Positions 1 through 9,295 of a DNA stretch of 64,000 nt are shown piece by piece. The position numbers and the translations under genes are program-made. The stretch's first letter is position 1; every line of letters begins with the position of its first letter. The notes under the pieces are model-generated. The model searched no databases. It was not told the DNA's origin and saw nothing but the letters and a program-made list of their open reading frames with translations. Origin of the DNA: Phycisphaerae bacterium (lineage in GTDB: Bacteria > Planctomycetota > Phycisphaerae > Sedimentisphaerales > UBA12454). The stretch spans positions 44,820 to 108,819 of the forward strand of contig JBAZHC010000012.1 of the NCBI GenBank assembly GCA_041652575.1. The letters run 5' to 3'.

Positions 1-1029
1 GTCCATAATATTGCCGCCCATAGCGACTTTCGACCTCACGACGGCGCGGACGAACATTTCAGGTTTTAATTTTCCATCGGGATTTTGTACATTTACTCTT
101 AATTTTATAGTTCTGGTTTGAGGGTCTAAAACAGGAGATATGAAGCTTATGACTCCTTTGAATATTTCTCCCGGATATGCTTCGGTGGTGAATTCGACTT
201 CCTGTCCGTATCTGAGCCAGACCAAATCTGATTCGTAAGCGTCGAGCTTGACCCACACCTCCGACAAATCGGCAATAGTGTAAATTTTCGTTCCGGTATC
301 GATATACATTCCCTGGTTGGCGTTCTTTTCAATCACTATTCCGCCGATAGGCGAAGTTATAGTTACATGGTCGGTCGGCCGACCGGTCTTTTCGACTTCC
401 TGAATTTGCTCGCTGGTCAATCCCAATAGACGCAGTTTTTCCCTTGTAGCGTTCAGTGTCTCGTTAGCCGAGCGAACCATCATTTCAGAACTGTCCGGCT
501 TGAGTTTTTTTTGCGATTGTGCGGCCTGCAGCAGTTCAGCCTGAGCGCTGATAAGCTGGGGGCTGTAAAGATAGACCATGTGGTCGCCTTTTGAAACCAC
601 TATGCCTGTAAAATCAACATATAATCTGTCGATTCTGCCGGGCACCCACGCCGTAATATATTTTATTTTCGATTCGTCGTAATCGACTTTGCCGAACATT
701 CTGATTTGAGTTTCTACGAATTTTCTTTCAACAGGAGTTGTTTGTATGTCCATCAGTTTTAAAGCTTCGTTTGAAAAAGAGATTTCTCTTTTCGCCGCAC
801 CAGGATTTTCCTGATTTACGGGTACGAGATTCATTCCGCAGAGAGGGCACTTCCCCGGATTTGGCTGATGGATTTGAGGATGCATTGAACATGTCCACCA
901 TTGCTCTTTAGCCTGCCCGGTTTGCTGGGATACGGATGTCTCGGTTTTCTTTGAGCTGCTTATAAATCCCTTGGACAAAAAACCTGCGAGGAAAACTATT
1001 ATCAGTATGATTATTGTTTTTCTTTTCAT
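1..1029 (-). CDS. RND/CusB-type periplasmic efflux adaptor (partial, C-terminus off the left edge)
   Basis: Membrane-fusion adaptor that would link an inner-membrane RND pump to the outer-membrane TolC-like protein encoded just upstream. The reading frame is open from an ATG at 1027-1029 to the window edge (343 codons seen). The N-terminus is a hydrophobic anchor or signal segment. It is followed, at about residues 43-66, by a heavy-metal-binding domain with a W-x-C-x-M-H-P core and a C-P-x-C-G-M motif. Then come the lipoyl/barrel parts of the HlyD family (for example G-R-I-D-R-L-Y and P-I-G-G-I-V). The metal domain points to copper/silver or another heavy metal rather than drug efflux. The CusA-like pump gene is expected beyond the left edge. 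Spacing to the TolC stop is 25 bp, so the two are probably one operon. Confidence 0.88.
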   Translation of the reverse strand, partial: MKRKTIIILIIVFLAGFLSKGFISSSKKTETSVSQQTGQAKEQWWTCSMHPQIHQPNPGKCPLCGMNLVPVNQENPGAAKREISFSNEALKLMDIQTTPVERKFVETQIRMFGKVDYDESKIKYITAWVPGRIDRLYVDFTGIVVSKGDHMVYLYSPQLISAQAELLQAAQSQKKLKPDSSEMMVRSANETLNATREKLRLLGLTSEQIQEVEKTGRPTDHVTITSPIGGIVIEKNANQGMYIDTGTKIYTIADLSEVWVKLDAYESDLVWLRYGQEVEFTTEAYPGEIFKGVISFISPVLDPQTRTIKLRVNVQNPDGKLKPEMFVRAVVRSKVAMGGNIMD

Positions 1030-1054
1030 TTTTTTATTTCCTGTCGTCGAAATT

Positions 1055-2305
1055 TTAATTCAGCGGGACTCCGGCCAGCATTTCCATTTCCGCGATTTTT
1101 TGCTGATTATCCGTCAGCAGCCTGCGATAGTCGAGGTTGTATTGCAGCAGAATACGCTGAGAATCGATAAGTGAAAGAAAATCGACCGTTCCCGACCTGT
1201 AAGCCGCTTCCGATGCGTTTACAAGCTCTTCGGATTTCGGAATAATATCGCCGTAGAGATTTATTTTTCTCTGGGTTTCTTCTATTTCATATAAAACCGC
1301 TGCGACCTGAGCGGTTAAATTGTTTTCAGTATTAATTTTTTGCCAGGTAATTTTTCTTTCATTCATTTTCGCCTGCATCTCGGCGGCTTTATAGCTGTCT
1401 CGCCACAATGGAATGTTCATCTGGAAAACAAGGGCGACGGAATCATGGCCGCTATTTCCGCCGCTTTTATCGAATTGAGTCCACTCGACTCCCAATCCTA
1501 TATCGGGATAAAATTTCTTTTGCGCGAGTTTGATTTCATTTTTCGCCGATTCAATCATCCATTTTAATTCGGCAATTTCAGGATTTTTTTCTTTGAGCGA
1601 ATTTATCAGTTGATTGTAATCAATCGTGAGTTTGGATATAACAGGCGTCTGCGGCCAATCGAGGCCGTCCTGAGCAGGGCGGTTGAGTATCGCGTTTAGT
1701 CTGGCGGTCTGGGGTTTTTTAAATTCGCTAAGACTGGTGAGAATTTCATCGAGTCTGGCAAGCTCAATCTGCGCCCTTATCACATCGGGATGAGTACCTG
1801 CGGCTGTGGTATATTTTGTAAGAGCAATCTGCTCGAAATTTTTAATCAGTTCTAAATTCTGCTGTGCGATATCGATGGCGTCCTTTAGATATAGAAATTC
1901 AAAGAACTCTTTTTTAACCTGCCAGTTAAGTTTGAGTTTTGCCGCTTCGAATCTCTGCCTCGCGGCTTTTGCCATTGCCGAAGCGGAATCCGTTTGTGCC
2001 TCTATTTTTCCTATCCAGGGAAAAGTTTGCATAATGGAAGCCATCTGACCCATCTGCATATCAGACTGGCGGACATATTTGCCATAACTGAACTGCGGGT
2101 CGGGAAGGGCTTTGGCCTGCGGGATTTGCTCTAAAGAGGCTTTCCATTCCTCGAATTTGGATTTCAGCTCGGCGTTATTAAGCGATGCGAAGGTTAAGTA
2201 ATCCCCTAAAGTTTTAAGACTGTTGGAATCGGGCGAATTGACATCAGCAATACTGATTTGGCTCAAAATCGCTAATACTAAAAACCCCAATATTCTACTA
2301 TTCAT
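1055..2305 (-). CDS. TolC/CusC-family outer membrane efflux protein
   Basis: Outer-membrane channel of a tripartite efflux system (OEP family). The predicted protein is 416 residues, near the usual size, with a signal peptide over about residues 1-20 and two halves of long amphipathic helices. Periodic Q/A/E-rich coiled-coil stretches are visible around residues 85-180 and 280-390. I chose the ATG at 2303-2305 because GGAG lies 5 nt upstream. A GTG two codons earlier overlaps that ribosome site. It is the first gene of an operon with the CusB-like adaptor downstream. The assignment to metal efflux comes from the adaptor's metal-binding domain, not from this protein itself. Confidence 0.87.
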   Translation of the reverse strand: MNSRILGFLVLAILSQISIADVNSPDSNSLKTLGDYLTFASLNNAELKSKFEEWKASLEQIPQAKALPDPQFSYGKYVRQSDMQMGQMASIMQTFPWIGKIEAQTDSASAMAKAARQRFEAAKLKLNWQVKKEFFEFLYLKDAIDIAQQNLELIKNFEQIALTKYTTAAGTHPDVIRAQIELARLDEILTSLSEFKKPQTARLNAILNRPAQDGLDWPQTPVISKLTIDYNQLINSLKEKNPEIAELKWMIESAKNEIKLAQKKFYPDIGLGVEWTQFDKSGGNSGHDSVALVFQMNIPLWRDSYKAAEMQAKMNERKITWQKINTENNLTAQVAAVLYEIEETQRKINLYGDIIPKSEELVNASEAAYRSGTVDFLSLIDSQRILLQYNLDYRRLLTDNQQKIAEMEMLAGVPLN

Positions 2306-2330
2306 ATCCACTCCATAGGAATACTTCTAT

Positions 2331-2359
2331 GTTGTACAATTAAAATACGCTGGCATCAA
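2331..2359 (-). promoter_or_regulatory. Putative sigma-70 promoter of the efflux operon
   Basis: Read on the minus strand: -35 TTGATG (2354-2359), a 17-bp spacer, and -10 TACAAC (2331-2336), ending 25 bp before the tolC-like start. Spacing is ideal but the -10 is weak. Nothing else was recognised in the gap back to the symporter gene at 2464. Confidence 0.4.
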
Positions 2360-2463
2360 GAGAATGTTCCCGCTCTAAGATAATTTTATATATATTAATA
2401 TCGGAAAGAAACGGGAGTTTTCCTTAGAGTTGTTTTTTTATTAACTTTTTTGTATTACTGGTG

Positions 2464-4578
2464 TTATGTCGCAATCATTCTAATCAGTCCCCAGAATGCG
2501 GCCATAATGCCGATTGTAAGTGCGGTGCTGATGATAAAACCCCAAAAATCTTCTTTTGTCCATTTGCAGAATTCCCAGTCGGAGTTAGGGAATAATTTAG
2601 TATGGTCAAACCTTGTCGGATTGTCGTAGCTTTTCTGAAGTTCTGCATTATCTAATTGGCGGTCCGCGATAACTCGAGTTTTCATTTTGACATAGAACCG
2701 GGCGATGTTTTCTTCCAGCCCTTTATTTTTTGTAAATAAACTTACCGGGATAAGAATAATATACGGCAGAAACGAAGCAACGAGGTATCGTATCGTCAAC
2801 AGCATAGATGGTTTCATTTCCTGCAGGTTCAGCCCAATTGTTTTGGCGATTATAAGTTCGGTATGCAGTCTGCCTATACCTGTCATCGGGGAGTTTGCGT
2901 CATCCGGATTGCTTCTCGCCACTGAATCGTAATATATACTTACAGGATGAATGATAAATTCCTTTTTTATTTTTTGTCCTGCTTGAATCGCGATTCCCTT
3001 TTCAACATCTTCCTGTTTGGCCGGCAAATTCCGTATAACAGTCTGTTCGCTGGTTTGCTGAGTGAGCCATTTTAATTGTTTGACTGAATCGAACTTAGTT
3101 AATACCTCCGGCAGGATTGCGAAGAGTATCGTGGTGATTATTACCTGTGCATATACGGCCGGCAGGGTCAGGCGTTTCCAAAACAGCATCAGCAATACCG
3201 GTGCCCCGAATATAATCATTAATGAAGGCATCATAACAATTACATTGATAACACTGCTGGTGTTTACAGATACATAAATCCCGAGCAGGAGAACGCCGAC
3301 AATGGAAATTCTCGATATGTTGATGTAATGTTTCTCGTTTTTGTTTTTGACGAATGGCTTATACAAATGACGAACGAATAATGCCGAAAGGTAAACGCAT
3401 ACGCCGGCCAGTGTGGACATATTTGCCGCAAGAATTCCCGCTATCATAAAACCCCGCGATCCCACGCCGAGCAGGTTATTGCTCATCACGCCCCATGCGG
3501 CATCCGGGTCGGAGACCGAATCCTTGTAGAGTGCATACGCAAGCAGGCCGCAAAAGGCCCACATTATTGTCAGAACTCGTTTAGTATAAGCACCGCCTAT
3601 GTTGCCGATTCGAGCGGTAAGTTCATCTTTTGCCGAACCGTTGTTGGACATATTTCCCTGATGGCCCGCCATGCCTATGATAGAAACCAGTGTAAGCGCC
3701 GCGATGGAATTCCAGGAAAATTCATCTAAGCCTGAACCGAAAATCTCTAACATATGGTCCGGTATATTTGCTGAAAATGCTCCCCAGCCGCCGAGTTTTG
3801 CCAGTGCAATAGGAATCAGCATGGCCGAAAATACGAAAATGAGAATTCCCTGTATCAGGTCGTTCCAGATGGTCGCTTCAAGACCTCCCATTATTACATA
3901 CATACCTACAAAAACTGTATAAAGAATATAAAACCAGGTGGCATCGGTGTAAGATATATATGCGCTTATCTGGTTCTTTTTGTACATACTGTCCAGAATC
4001 TGATATCTCGAATGCTGCTCATCGGTGAGTTTCTTCTCCTTATAAAGATTGTTGAGCTGGCGGTATTCCTGATGCAGCTCTACTTTTTGCTTTTCTGCAG
4101 CGGAATATTTTTCGTCCGGTTTTATTGTCATTGCCTCAAAGGTGCGAAGCGAGGTTTTGTAGCCGACGCCGATGATAATTACGCTCAGCCAGATACCGAC
4201 ACAGGCATAGATAGAGGCCATGAATTTGCTTTTGAAGCGTTCCTCGAAAAGCTCGGCCATAGTAATCAGCCGAACGCGTCTGAACCAGCCCGCCATAAAC
4301 CAGTAATAAGGCCCGGTAAAGATGCCAATCAGCATAAGCCATACGCCGCCGAGTCCTTTGTTGAAGGCGAAACTGGCGGTTCTTACCGCGCTGTTGGCGT
4401 CGACGACGGTACTCATATTAAGGAAATACTGAAGGATTTTGCCGACGGTCCTGCCGGCCATAAAAAAGTCTTCTTCGGTGTGTATTTTTTTGGAAGTTCT
4501 TTTGCCAATGTAGGTGATAACTGCCAGGTAAATCGCAATCGTCAACACGTCAATTGGATGGAAACCAAAAATATCCAA
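2464..4578 (-). CDS. Sodium/solute symporter (SSS family), paralog 2
   Basis: Inner-membrane secondary transporter of the SSS family (sodium-driven uptake), probably for a sugar or sugar acid given its neighbours. It has 704 residues and many hydrophobic helices, with conserved SSS features such as the G-R-T-V-G-K loop near residue 44 and N-N-G-S-A-K-D-E around residue 310. It is longer than typical SSS proteins because of a charged insertion at about residues 150-205 and a long soluble insertion at about residues 490-590. Both are shared with the adjacent paralog. The start is TTG at 4576-4578, aligned with the paralog's start and preceded by AAAGGTG. It follows the other symporter with a 38-bp gap, so the two are co-transcribed. 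The substrate cannot be read from sequence. Confidence 0.88.
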   Translation of the reverse strand: MDIFGFHPIDVLTIAIYLAVITYIGKRTSKKIHTEEDFFMAGRTVGKILQYFLNMSTVVDANSAVRTASFAFNKGLGGVWLMLIGIFTGPYYWFMAGWFRRVRLITMAELFEERFKSKFMASIYACVGIWLSVIIIGVGYKTSLRTFEAMTIKPDEKYSAAEKQKVELHQEYRQLNNLYKEKKLTDEQHSRYQILDSMYKKNQISAYISYTDATWFYILYTVFVGMYVIMGGLEATIWNDLIQGILIFVFSAMLIPIALAKLGGWGAFSANIPDHMLEIFGSGLDEFSWNSIAALTLVSIIGMAGHQGNMSNNGSAKDELTARIGNIGGAYTKRVLTIMWAFCGLLAYALYKDSVSDPDAAWGVMSNNLLGVGSRGFMIAGILAANMSTLAGVCVYLSALFVRHLYKPFVKNKNEKHYINISRISIVGVLLLGIYVSVNTSSVINVIVMMPSLMIIFGAPVLLMLFWKRLTLPAVYAQVIITTILFAILPEVLTKFDSVKQLKWLTQQTSEQTVIRNLPAKQEDVEKGIAIQAGQKIKKEFIIHPVSIYYDSVARSNPDDANSPMTGIGRLHTELIIAKTIGLNLQEMKPSMLLTIRYLVASFLPYIILIPVSLFTKNKGLEENIARFYVKMKTRVIADRQLDNAELQKSYDNPTRFDHTKLFPNSDWEFCKWTKEDFWGFIISTALTIGIMAAFWGLIRMIAT

Positions 4579-4616
4579 TTTACACCTTTCACTCGTGGTT
4601 TCTTATGGAGAACGGA

Positions 4617-6737
4617 TTAAAGCATTTTAATCAACAGCCAGAAAGTTCCTAATATACCGACTGTCAGAGCCAGGCTCAGGAAGAAGCCCCAGGTATCTTC
4701 CCAGTTCCACTTGCAGAATTCCCAACTGGACTTCGGGAACAGTTTCGTATGGTCGAAACGTGTCGGGTCCGCATAGCTTTTCTCGAGTTCGGCCTTGTCC
4801 AGTTCATGGTCGGCGATAACCTTGGTTTTCATCTTGACGTAGAACCGGGCTATATTTTCTTCCAGTCCTTTATTGCGGGTAAGGAGACTTATCGGTATCA
4901 GAATAAGAAACGGCAGAAACGTGTCGACAAGATATCTTATCGTCAGCAGGGCGGAAGGTTTCATATCCTTCAGGTTAAAACCAATCGCTTTGGCTATGAC
5001 GAGTTCTGTGTTTATCCTGCCGATGCCGGCCATTGGCGAATTTGCATCGTCCGGATTGCTCCTTGCGACCTTATCGAAGAATATACTTTTAGCGGGAATA
5101 ATAAGTTCTTTTCTTATCTTTTTCCCGACCTCGGGAGCAAGACCCAACTCGACGTCTTTTTCAGTAGCCGGCGCATTTTGTATAGCTGTCTTTTCTTTGG
5201 TTTGCTGAGTCAGCCATTTTGATTGATTAATAGCATCGAACTTGGGTAATAATCCCGGCAGAATTCCGAATATAAGGGCGCAGATGATTACCTGTACATA
5301 TACGGCCTTTAGCGTCAGACGTTTCCAGAACAGCAGAAGCATTATCGGCGCTCCGAAGATGACATTCAGTGAAGGAAGCATTTTAAGTATATCGAGGATG
5401 CCGCCGCTTGCCACTGCGACATAAATAGAAAGCAGCAGGATGCCGGCAATTGAAACTCTCGATACATTAACATAGTGCCTCTCGGACATGTTTTGCATGA
5501 ATGGTTTGTACAAATGCCGAACGAATAATGCGGACAGATATATGGAGACGCCGGCTACAGTTGACATATTTGCCGCCAGAATGCCCGCTATCATAATGCC
5601 TCGCAGGCCGACGCCAAGCAGATTGTTGCTCATTACGCCCCATGCGGTATCGGGGTCGGAGATTGAGAATGTGCCTTTGACGCAGAGTGCATATGCAAGC
5701 AGGCCGCACATCGCCCACATAATAGTCAGAACACGCTTCGTGTAAGAACCGCCGATATTACCGGTTCTGGCGGTCAGCTCATCCTTGGCTGAACCGTTAT
5801 TCGACATATTTCCCTGATGTCCGGTAATGCCGATAATATAGTTGGCTACCATATATGCCGCTATTGACCATATAGAGAACTCGTTCAGGCCGGAGCCGAA
5901 AAAGTACAGCATATGTTCGGGAACTCTTGCGGAAAATCCGCTCCAGCCTCCCAACTTCACCAGCGCAATAGGTATCATCATTCCTGAAAATATAAGTATC
6001 AGGATTCCCTGCAGCATGGTATTCCAGACCGCCGCCTGAAGTCCTCCCATTATTACGTATGCACCCATAAATCCTATATAAATCAGGTAGAACCACCATG
6101 TTTTGGTGTAAGATATGTAAGCGCTGATTTGGTCTTTTTTGTACATATTATCGAGGGTTTTATATCTTCCAACTTTTTCAGGTTCGAGTTGTTTAGCCTT
6201 GTAGAGTTTATCGAGGTCGCCGTATTCCCGAAACATGTCCACCTGTGCTTTTTCTTCCACGGAATATTTTTGGGCCGGCTTGACTGTCATAGCCTGGAAT
6301 GTTCGGAGTGATATTTTGTTGGCGATACCGATATTGATGACACTCAGCCAGATTCCGACAACAGCATAGATACTTGCCAGAAATTTGCTTTTGAATCGTT
6401 CTTCGAAAAGCTCGGCCATTGTAACGAGCCTGACACGCCTGAACCAGCCTGCCAGAAACCAGTAGTAAGGGCCTGTAAGAATAGGAGCCAGCAGCAGCCA
6501 GACGCCGCCGAGTCCTTTGCTGAAAGCGGCAGCGGCGGTATTTACGGCCTGACCGGCATCAGTTATCGTGCTCATGTTCATGAAGAATTGGAACACTTTG
6601 CCGACACCGCGGCCGGCCAAAAAGAAGTCTTCCTGATTGTGTACTTTAGAGGTGCTTCGTTTTCCAATGTAGGTGATAATTGCCAGGTATGCTACGATTA
6701 TCAAAATATCTATAATGTTGAATCCAACGATATTCAT
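4617..6737 (-). CDS. Sodium/solute symporter (SSS family), paralog 1
   Basis: First gene of a two-symporter operon, 706 residues, closely similar to the next gene along its whole length, including the same soluble insertions and the N-P-D-D-A-N-S-P segment. It is probably a tandem duplicate that has diverged in specificity. It starts at ATG 6735-6737 and is divergent from the secreted GH95 gene at 6963. The shared 225-bp control region carries a 22-bp-spaced direct repeat. The likely role is uptake of sugars or uronides released by the neighbouring GH95, PL1 and GH28 enzymes. That role comes from context only. Confidence 0.88.
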   Translation of the reverse strand: MNIVGFNIIDILIIVAYLAIITYIGKRSTSKVHNQEDFFLAGRGVGKVFQFFMNMSTITDAGQAVNTAAAAFSKGLGGVWLLLAPILTGPYYWFLAGWFRRVRLVTMAELFEERFKSKFLASIYAVVGIWLSVINIGIANKISLRTFQAMTVKPAQKYSVEEKAQVDMFREYGDLDKLYKAKQLEPEKVGRYKTLDNMYKKDQISAYISYTKTWWFYLIYIGFMGAYVIMGGLQAAVWNTMLQGILILIFSGMMIPIALVKLGGWSGFSARVPEHMLYFFGSGLNEFSIWSIAAYMVANYIIGITGHQGNMSNNGSAKDELTARTGNIGGSYTKRVLTIMWAMCGLLAYALCVKGTFSISDPDTAWGVMSNNLLGVGLRGIMIAGILAANMSTVAGVSIYLSALFVRHLYKPFMQNMSERHYVNVSRVSIAGILLLSIYVAVASGGILDILKMLPSLNVIFGAPIMLLLFWKRLTLKAVYVQVIICALIFGILPGLLPKFDAINQSKWLTQQTKEKTAIQNAPATEKDVELGLAPEVGKKIRKELIIPAKSIFFDKVARSNPDDANSPMAGIGRINTELVIAKAIGFNLKDMKPSALLTIRYLVDTFLPFLILIPISLLTRNKGLEENIARFYVKMKTKVIADHELDKAELEKSYADPTRFDHTKLFPKSSWEFCKWNWEDTWGFFLSLALTVGILGTFWLLIKML

Positions 6738-6828
6738 CCTGATATTCCTTTCATTCGGGTCGTAGAATGGTGTATCCTGATTAAACCTAAGACCATATCA
6801 GGAAAAGCATTATATGTCCACCAGAAAA

Positions 6829-6860
6829 CCGCGCAAAAAAGAACGTCATATCGCGCAAAT
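6829..6860. promoter_or_regulatory. Candidate operator: two CGCGCAAA half-sites 22 bp apart
   Basis: CGCGCAAA occurs at 6830-6837 and again at 6852-6859, exactly 22 bp (two helical turns) apart, in the divergent region between the symporter operon and GH95. Tandem direct half-sites with this spacing are typical targets of AraC-family dimers. A TTGACA (6875-6880) lies 15 bp downstream and could be the -35 of the GH95 promoter, though no good -10 follows. The closest candidate regulator is the AraC/XylR-type gene at 14358-15551. Confidence 0.45.
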
Positions 6861-6962
6861 TTCGCGGGAAAATCTTGACAGATGATGATATAACCTGAAA
6901 AATACAAGTGCATTGAAAGTAAAGAGAGCTAAGGAGCAATGAATTGTTCGGGAGCAATATAG

Positions 6963-9290
6963 ATGAGAACTTTTCCTTGTGTTTTGATATTGATTGTAAT
7001 ATTCCTGCCTTTGTGTCTTGTCAATGCCGCTGATTGTGATGGAGTGCCAATGATATTGTTTTACGACACCCCTGCCGCCGAATGGGTACAGGCAATCCCG
7101 ATAGGCAACGGCCGAATTGGAGCGATGGTTTTCGGCAGAACGGCCGACGAACTGATTCAGTTCAACGAGGATACTTTCTGGGCAGAAGGGCCTTACGACC
7201 CTGTCAATCCCAATGCCCTGGATATGCTGCCGCAGGCGAGAAACCTTGTCTTCGAAGGCAAGGCAAAAGAAGCACAGGATTTAATCAATCAAAATATGAT
7301 GGCTGTTCCGCCAAAACAGGCGGCGTATCAGCCCGCAGGATTATTAAATCTCACATTCGGCGGACATCAGCAGGTTACGGATTATCGCAGGGGGCTCGAT
7401 TTGAGTACCGCGGTAACAACGGTTGAGTATAAAGTTGGTGATGTAACATTTAAACGGCAGATATTCAGTACGCCGATTGACCAGGTTACAGTTATTCATC
7501 TTTCGGCTGATAAGCCGGGGATGATAAATTTCATCGCTGATTTTAATGCTATGCAGGACAAAAAGAAAATTGAAATTATCGGAGACGATACTATTGCGCT
7601 TGAAGTTTACGGCGCACCGTCTAACAGTGTTGATGGCAAATTGAGATGCCATTCGCGAGTAAAAGTCATTACACAAAAAGGCAAAGTCAGGCTCGAAAAT
7701 AATAAATTGCATATCGAAGGGGCAGATTCGGCAACTTTGTTTTTGGCGTCAGCGACAAATTATATTAACTATAAAGACGTTAGCGGCAATCCGGAGGCAA
7801 TCGTGGAAAAACAGCTTAAAGCCGCATCGAAGAGGCCTCTTGAAAAAATACTGTCCGACCATATCAGCGAATACCAGAAACTTTTCAATCGCGTTCGGCT
7901 TGATTTCGGCACAACAGATGCGGCCCAATTAGCAACGGATGTGAGAATAAAAGGTTTTGCCGCAAATAGAGACCCGCAGCTTGTCGCGATGTATTTTCAG
8001 TTCGCCCGTTACCTGCTTATTTCATGTTCGAGGCCGGGCGGCCAGCCTGCTAACTTACAGGGATTATGGAATGACAGCGTTAAACCGCCATGGTCGAGTA
8101 AATATACAATCAATATTAATACGGAAATGAATTACTGGCCGGCCGAGCCGACAAATCTGTCTGAATGCGGCGAGCCTTTATTCGCTATGATTAAGGATAT
8201 TGCAGTAACAGGCCGCAGAACCGCGGAAATAAATTACGGCGCCGGCGGCTGGGTTTGTCATCATAATACCGATTTGTGGCGGGCGACAGGGCCGATTGAC
8301 AGTGCGTTTTATGGTTTCTGGCCCAGCGGCGGGGCGTGGCTTTGTCAGCATTTGTGGTATCACTACGAATACACAGGCGATAAGGAATTTCTTAAAAAAT
8401 ATTATCCGGTAATGAAAGGGGCGGCGCAATTTGTTGTCGATACACTCGTCGAACATCCGAGATATCACTGGCTCGTTACCTGTCCTTCGATGTCGCCTGA
8501 AAATAAAATTTTCGACGATATAAGCATCTGCGCGGGCCCGACTATGGATATGCAGATTATTCGCGACCTGTTCAATAACTGCATCAGGGCTTCGCGGATA
8601 CTCGGCATCGACGAAGGTTTTCGAAAAGTTCTCGAGGATGAAGTCGGCAAACTCGCTCCGATGCAGATTGGCAAACACGGCCAGTTGCAGGAATGGCTCG
8701 AAGACGTTGACGGCCCCGAAGAACATCATCGCCACGTTTCGCATTTGTACGGCCTTTTCCCGAGCAGCCAGATAAGCAAAGACCAAACGCCCGAACTTTT
8801 CGCGGCGGCCCGCAAATCTCTTGAGATACGCGGCGACGGCGGCACAGGCTGGTCGATGGCGTGGAAGGTTAATTTCTGGGCAAGACTGCAGGACGGCGAC
8901 CACGCCTTTAAAATGCTGACAAATCTTATTTCAACCGGCACATATCCGAATATGTTCGATGCTCATCCGCCGTTTCAGATTGACGGCAACTTCGGCGGGG
9001 CAAGCGGAATTACCGAAATGCTGATGCAGTCTTACTCGAAGATTGATGGCAAAAATCTTTCAGGCGAAATTTATTTATTGCCCGCTCTGCCGTCTGCACT
9101 GCCGAGCGGCTCTGTAAAAGGTCTTCGTGCACGCGGCGGCTTTGAAGTAAATATCGAATGGAAAAACGGGAAACTTATTCAGGCGGAAATAAAGTCTCTT
9201 CTCGGAAATGATTTGACAATCCGTTATAGTGATAAAATTGTTGAAACAAAGACCGTTAAAGGCAGAACATATATTTACGATGAAAAATAA
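6963..9290 (+). CDS. GH95 family alpha-L-fucosidase/alpha-L-galactosidase, secreted
   Basis: Inverting GH95 glycosidase that removes terminal alpha-L-fucose or alpha-L-galactose from plant or algal glycans. It has 775 residues, the usual length, with a signal peptide ending near N-A-A at residue 23. Family landmarks are the N-terminal G-N-G-R-I-G-A-M-V-F motif (about residues 48-57), the N-x-N pair before M-N-Y-W-P (N384, N386), S-P-E-N with the probable acid E513, and D-G-N-F-G-G with the probable base D674. It starts at ATG 6963 with GGGAG 9 nt upstream. It is convergent with the pectate lyase gene, only 5 bp from stop to stop. Context with PL1 and GH28 suggests fucosylated or galactosylated pectin side chains. 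Confidence 0.93.
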   Translation: MRTFPCVLILIVIFLPLCLVNAADCDGVPMILFYDTPAAEWVQAIPIGNGRIGAMVFGRTADELIQFNEDTFWAEGPYDPVNPNALDMLPQARNLVFEGKAKEAQDLINQNMMAVPPKQAAYQPAGLLNLTFGGHQQVTDYRRGLDLSTAVTTVEYKVGDVTFKRQIFSTPIDQVTVIHLSADKPGMINFIADFNAMQDKKKIEIIGDDTIALEVYGAPSNSVDGKLRCHSRVKVITQKGKVRLENNKLHIEGADSATLFLASATNYINYKDVSGNPEAIVEKQLKAASKRPLEKILSDHISEYQKLFNRVRLDFGTTDAAQLATDVRIKGFAANRDPQLVAMYFQFARYLLISCSRPGGQPANLQGLWNDSVKPPWSSKYTININTEMNYWPAEPTNLSECGEPLFAMIKDIAVTGRRTAEINYGAGGWVCHHNTDLWRATGPIDSAFYGFWPSGGAWLCQHLWYHYEYTGDKEFLKKYYPVMKGAAQFVVDTLVEHPRYHWLVTCPSMSPENKIFDDISICAGPTMDMQIIRDLFNNCIRASRILGIDEGFRKVLEDEVGKLAPMQIGKHGQLQEWLEDVDGPEEHHRHVSHLYGLFPSSQISKDQTPELFAAARKSLEIRGDGGTGWSMAWKVNFWARLQDGDHAFKMLTNLISTGTYPNMFDAHPPFQIDGNFGGASGITEMLMQSYSKIDGKNLSGEIYLLPALPSALPSGSVKGLRARGGFEVNIEWKNGKLIQAEIKSLLGNDLTIRYSDKIVETKTVKGRTYIYDEK

Positions 9291-9295
9291 GTAAG

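Noticed and set aside
4012..4620. Long plus-strand frame of 202 codons opposite the symporter genes
   Set aside because: Antisense shadow of a clear SSS gene, with implausible composition.
8178..8903. 241-codon minus-strand frame inside the GH95 gene
   Set aside because: Antisense shadow. GH95 motifs with catalytic residues are intact on the plus strand.
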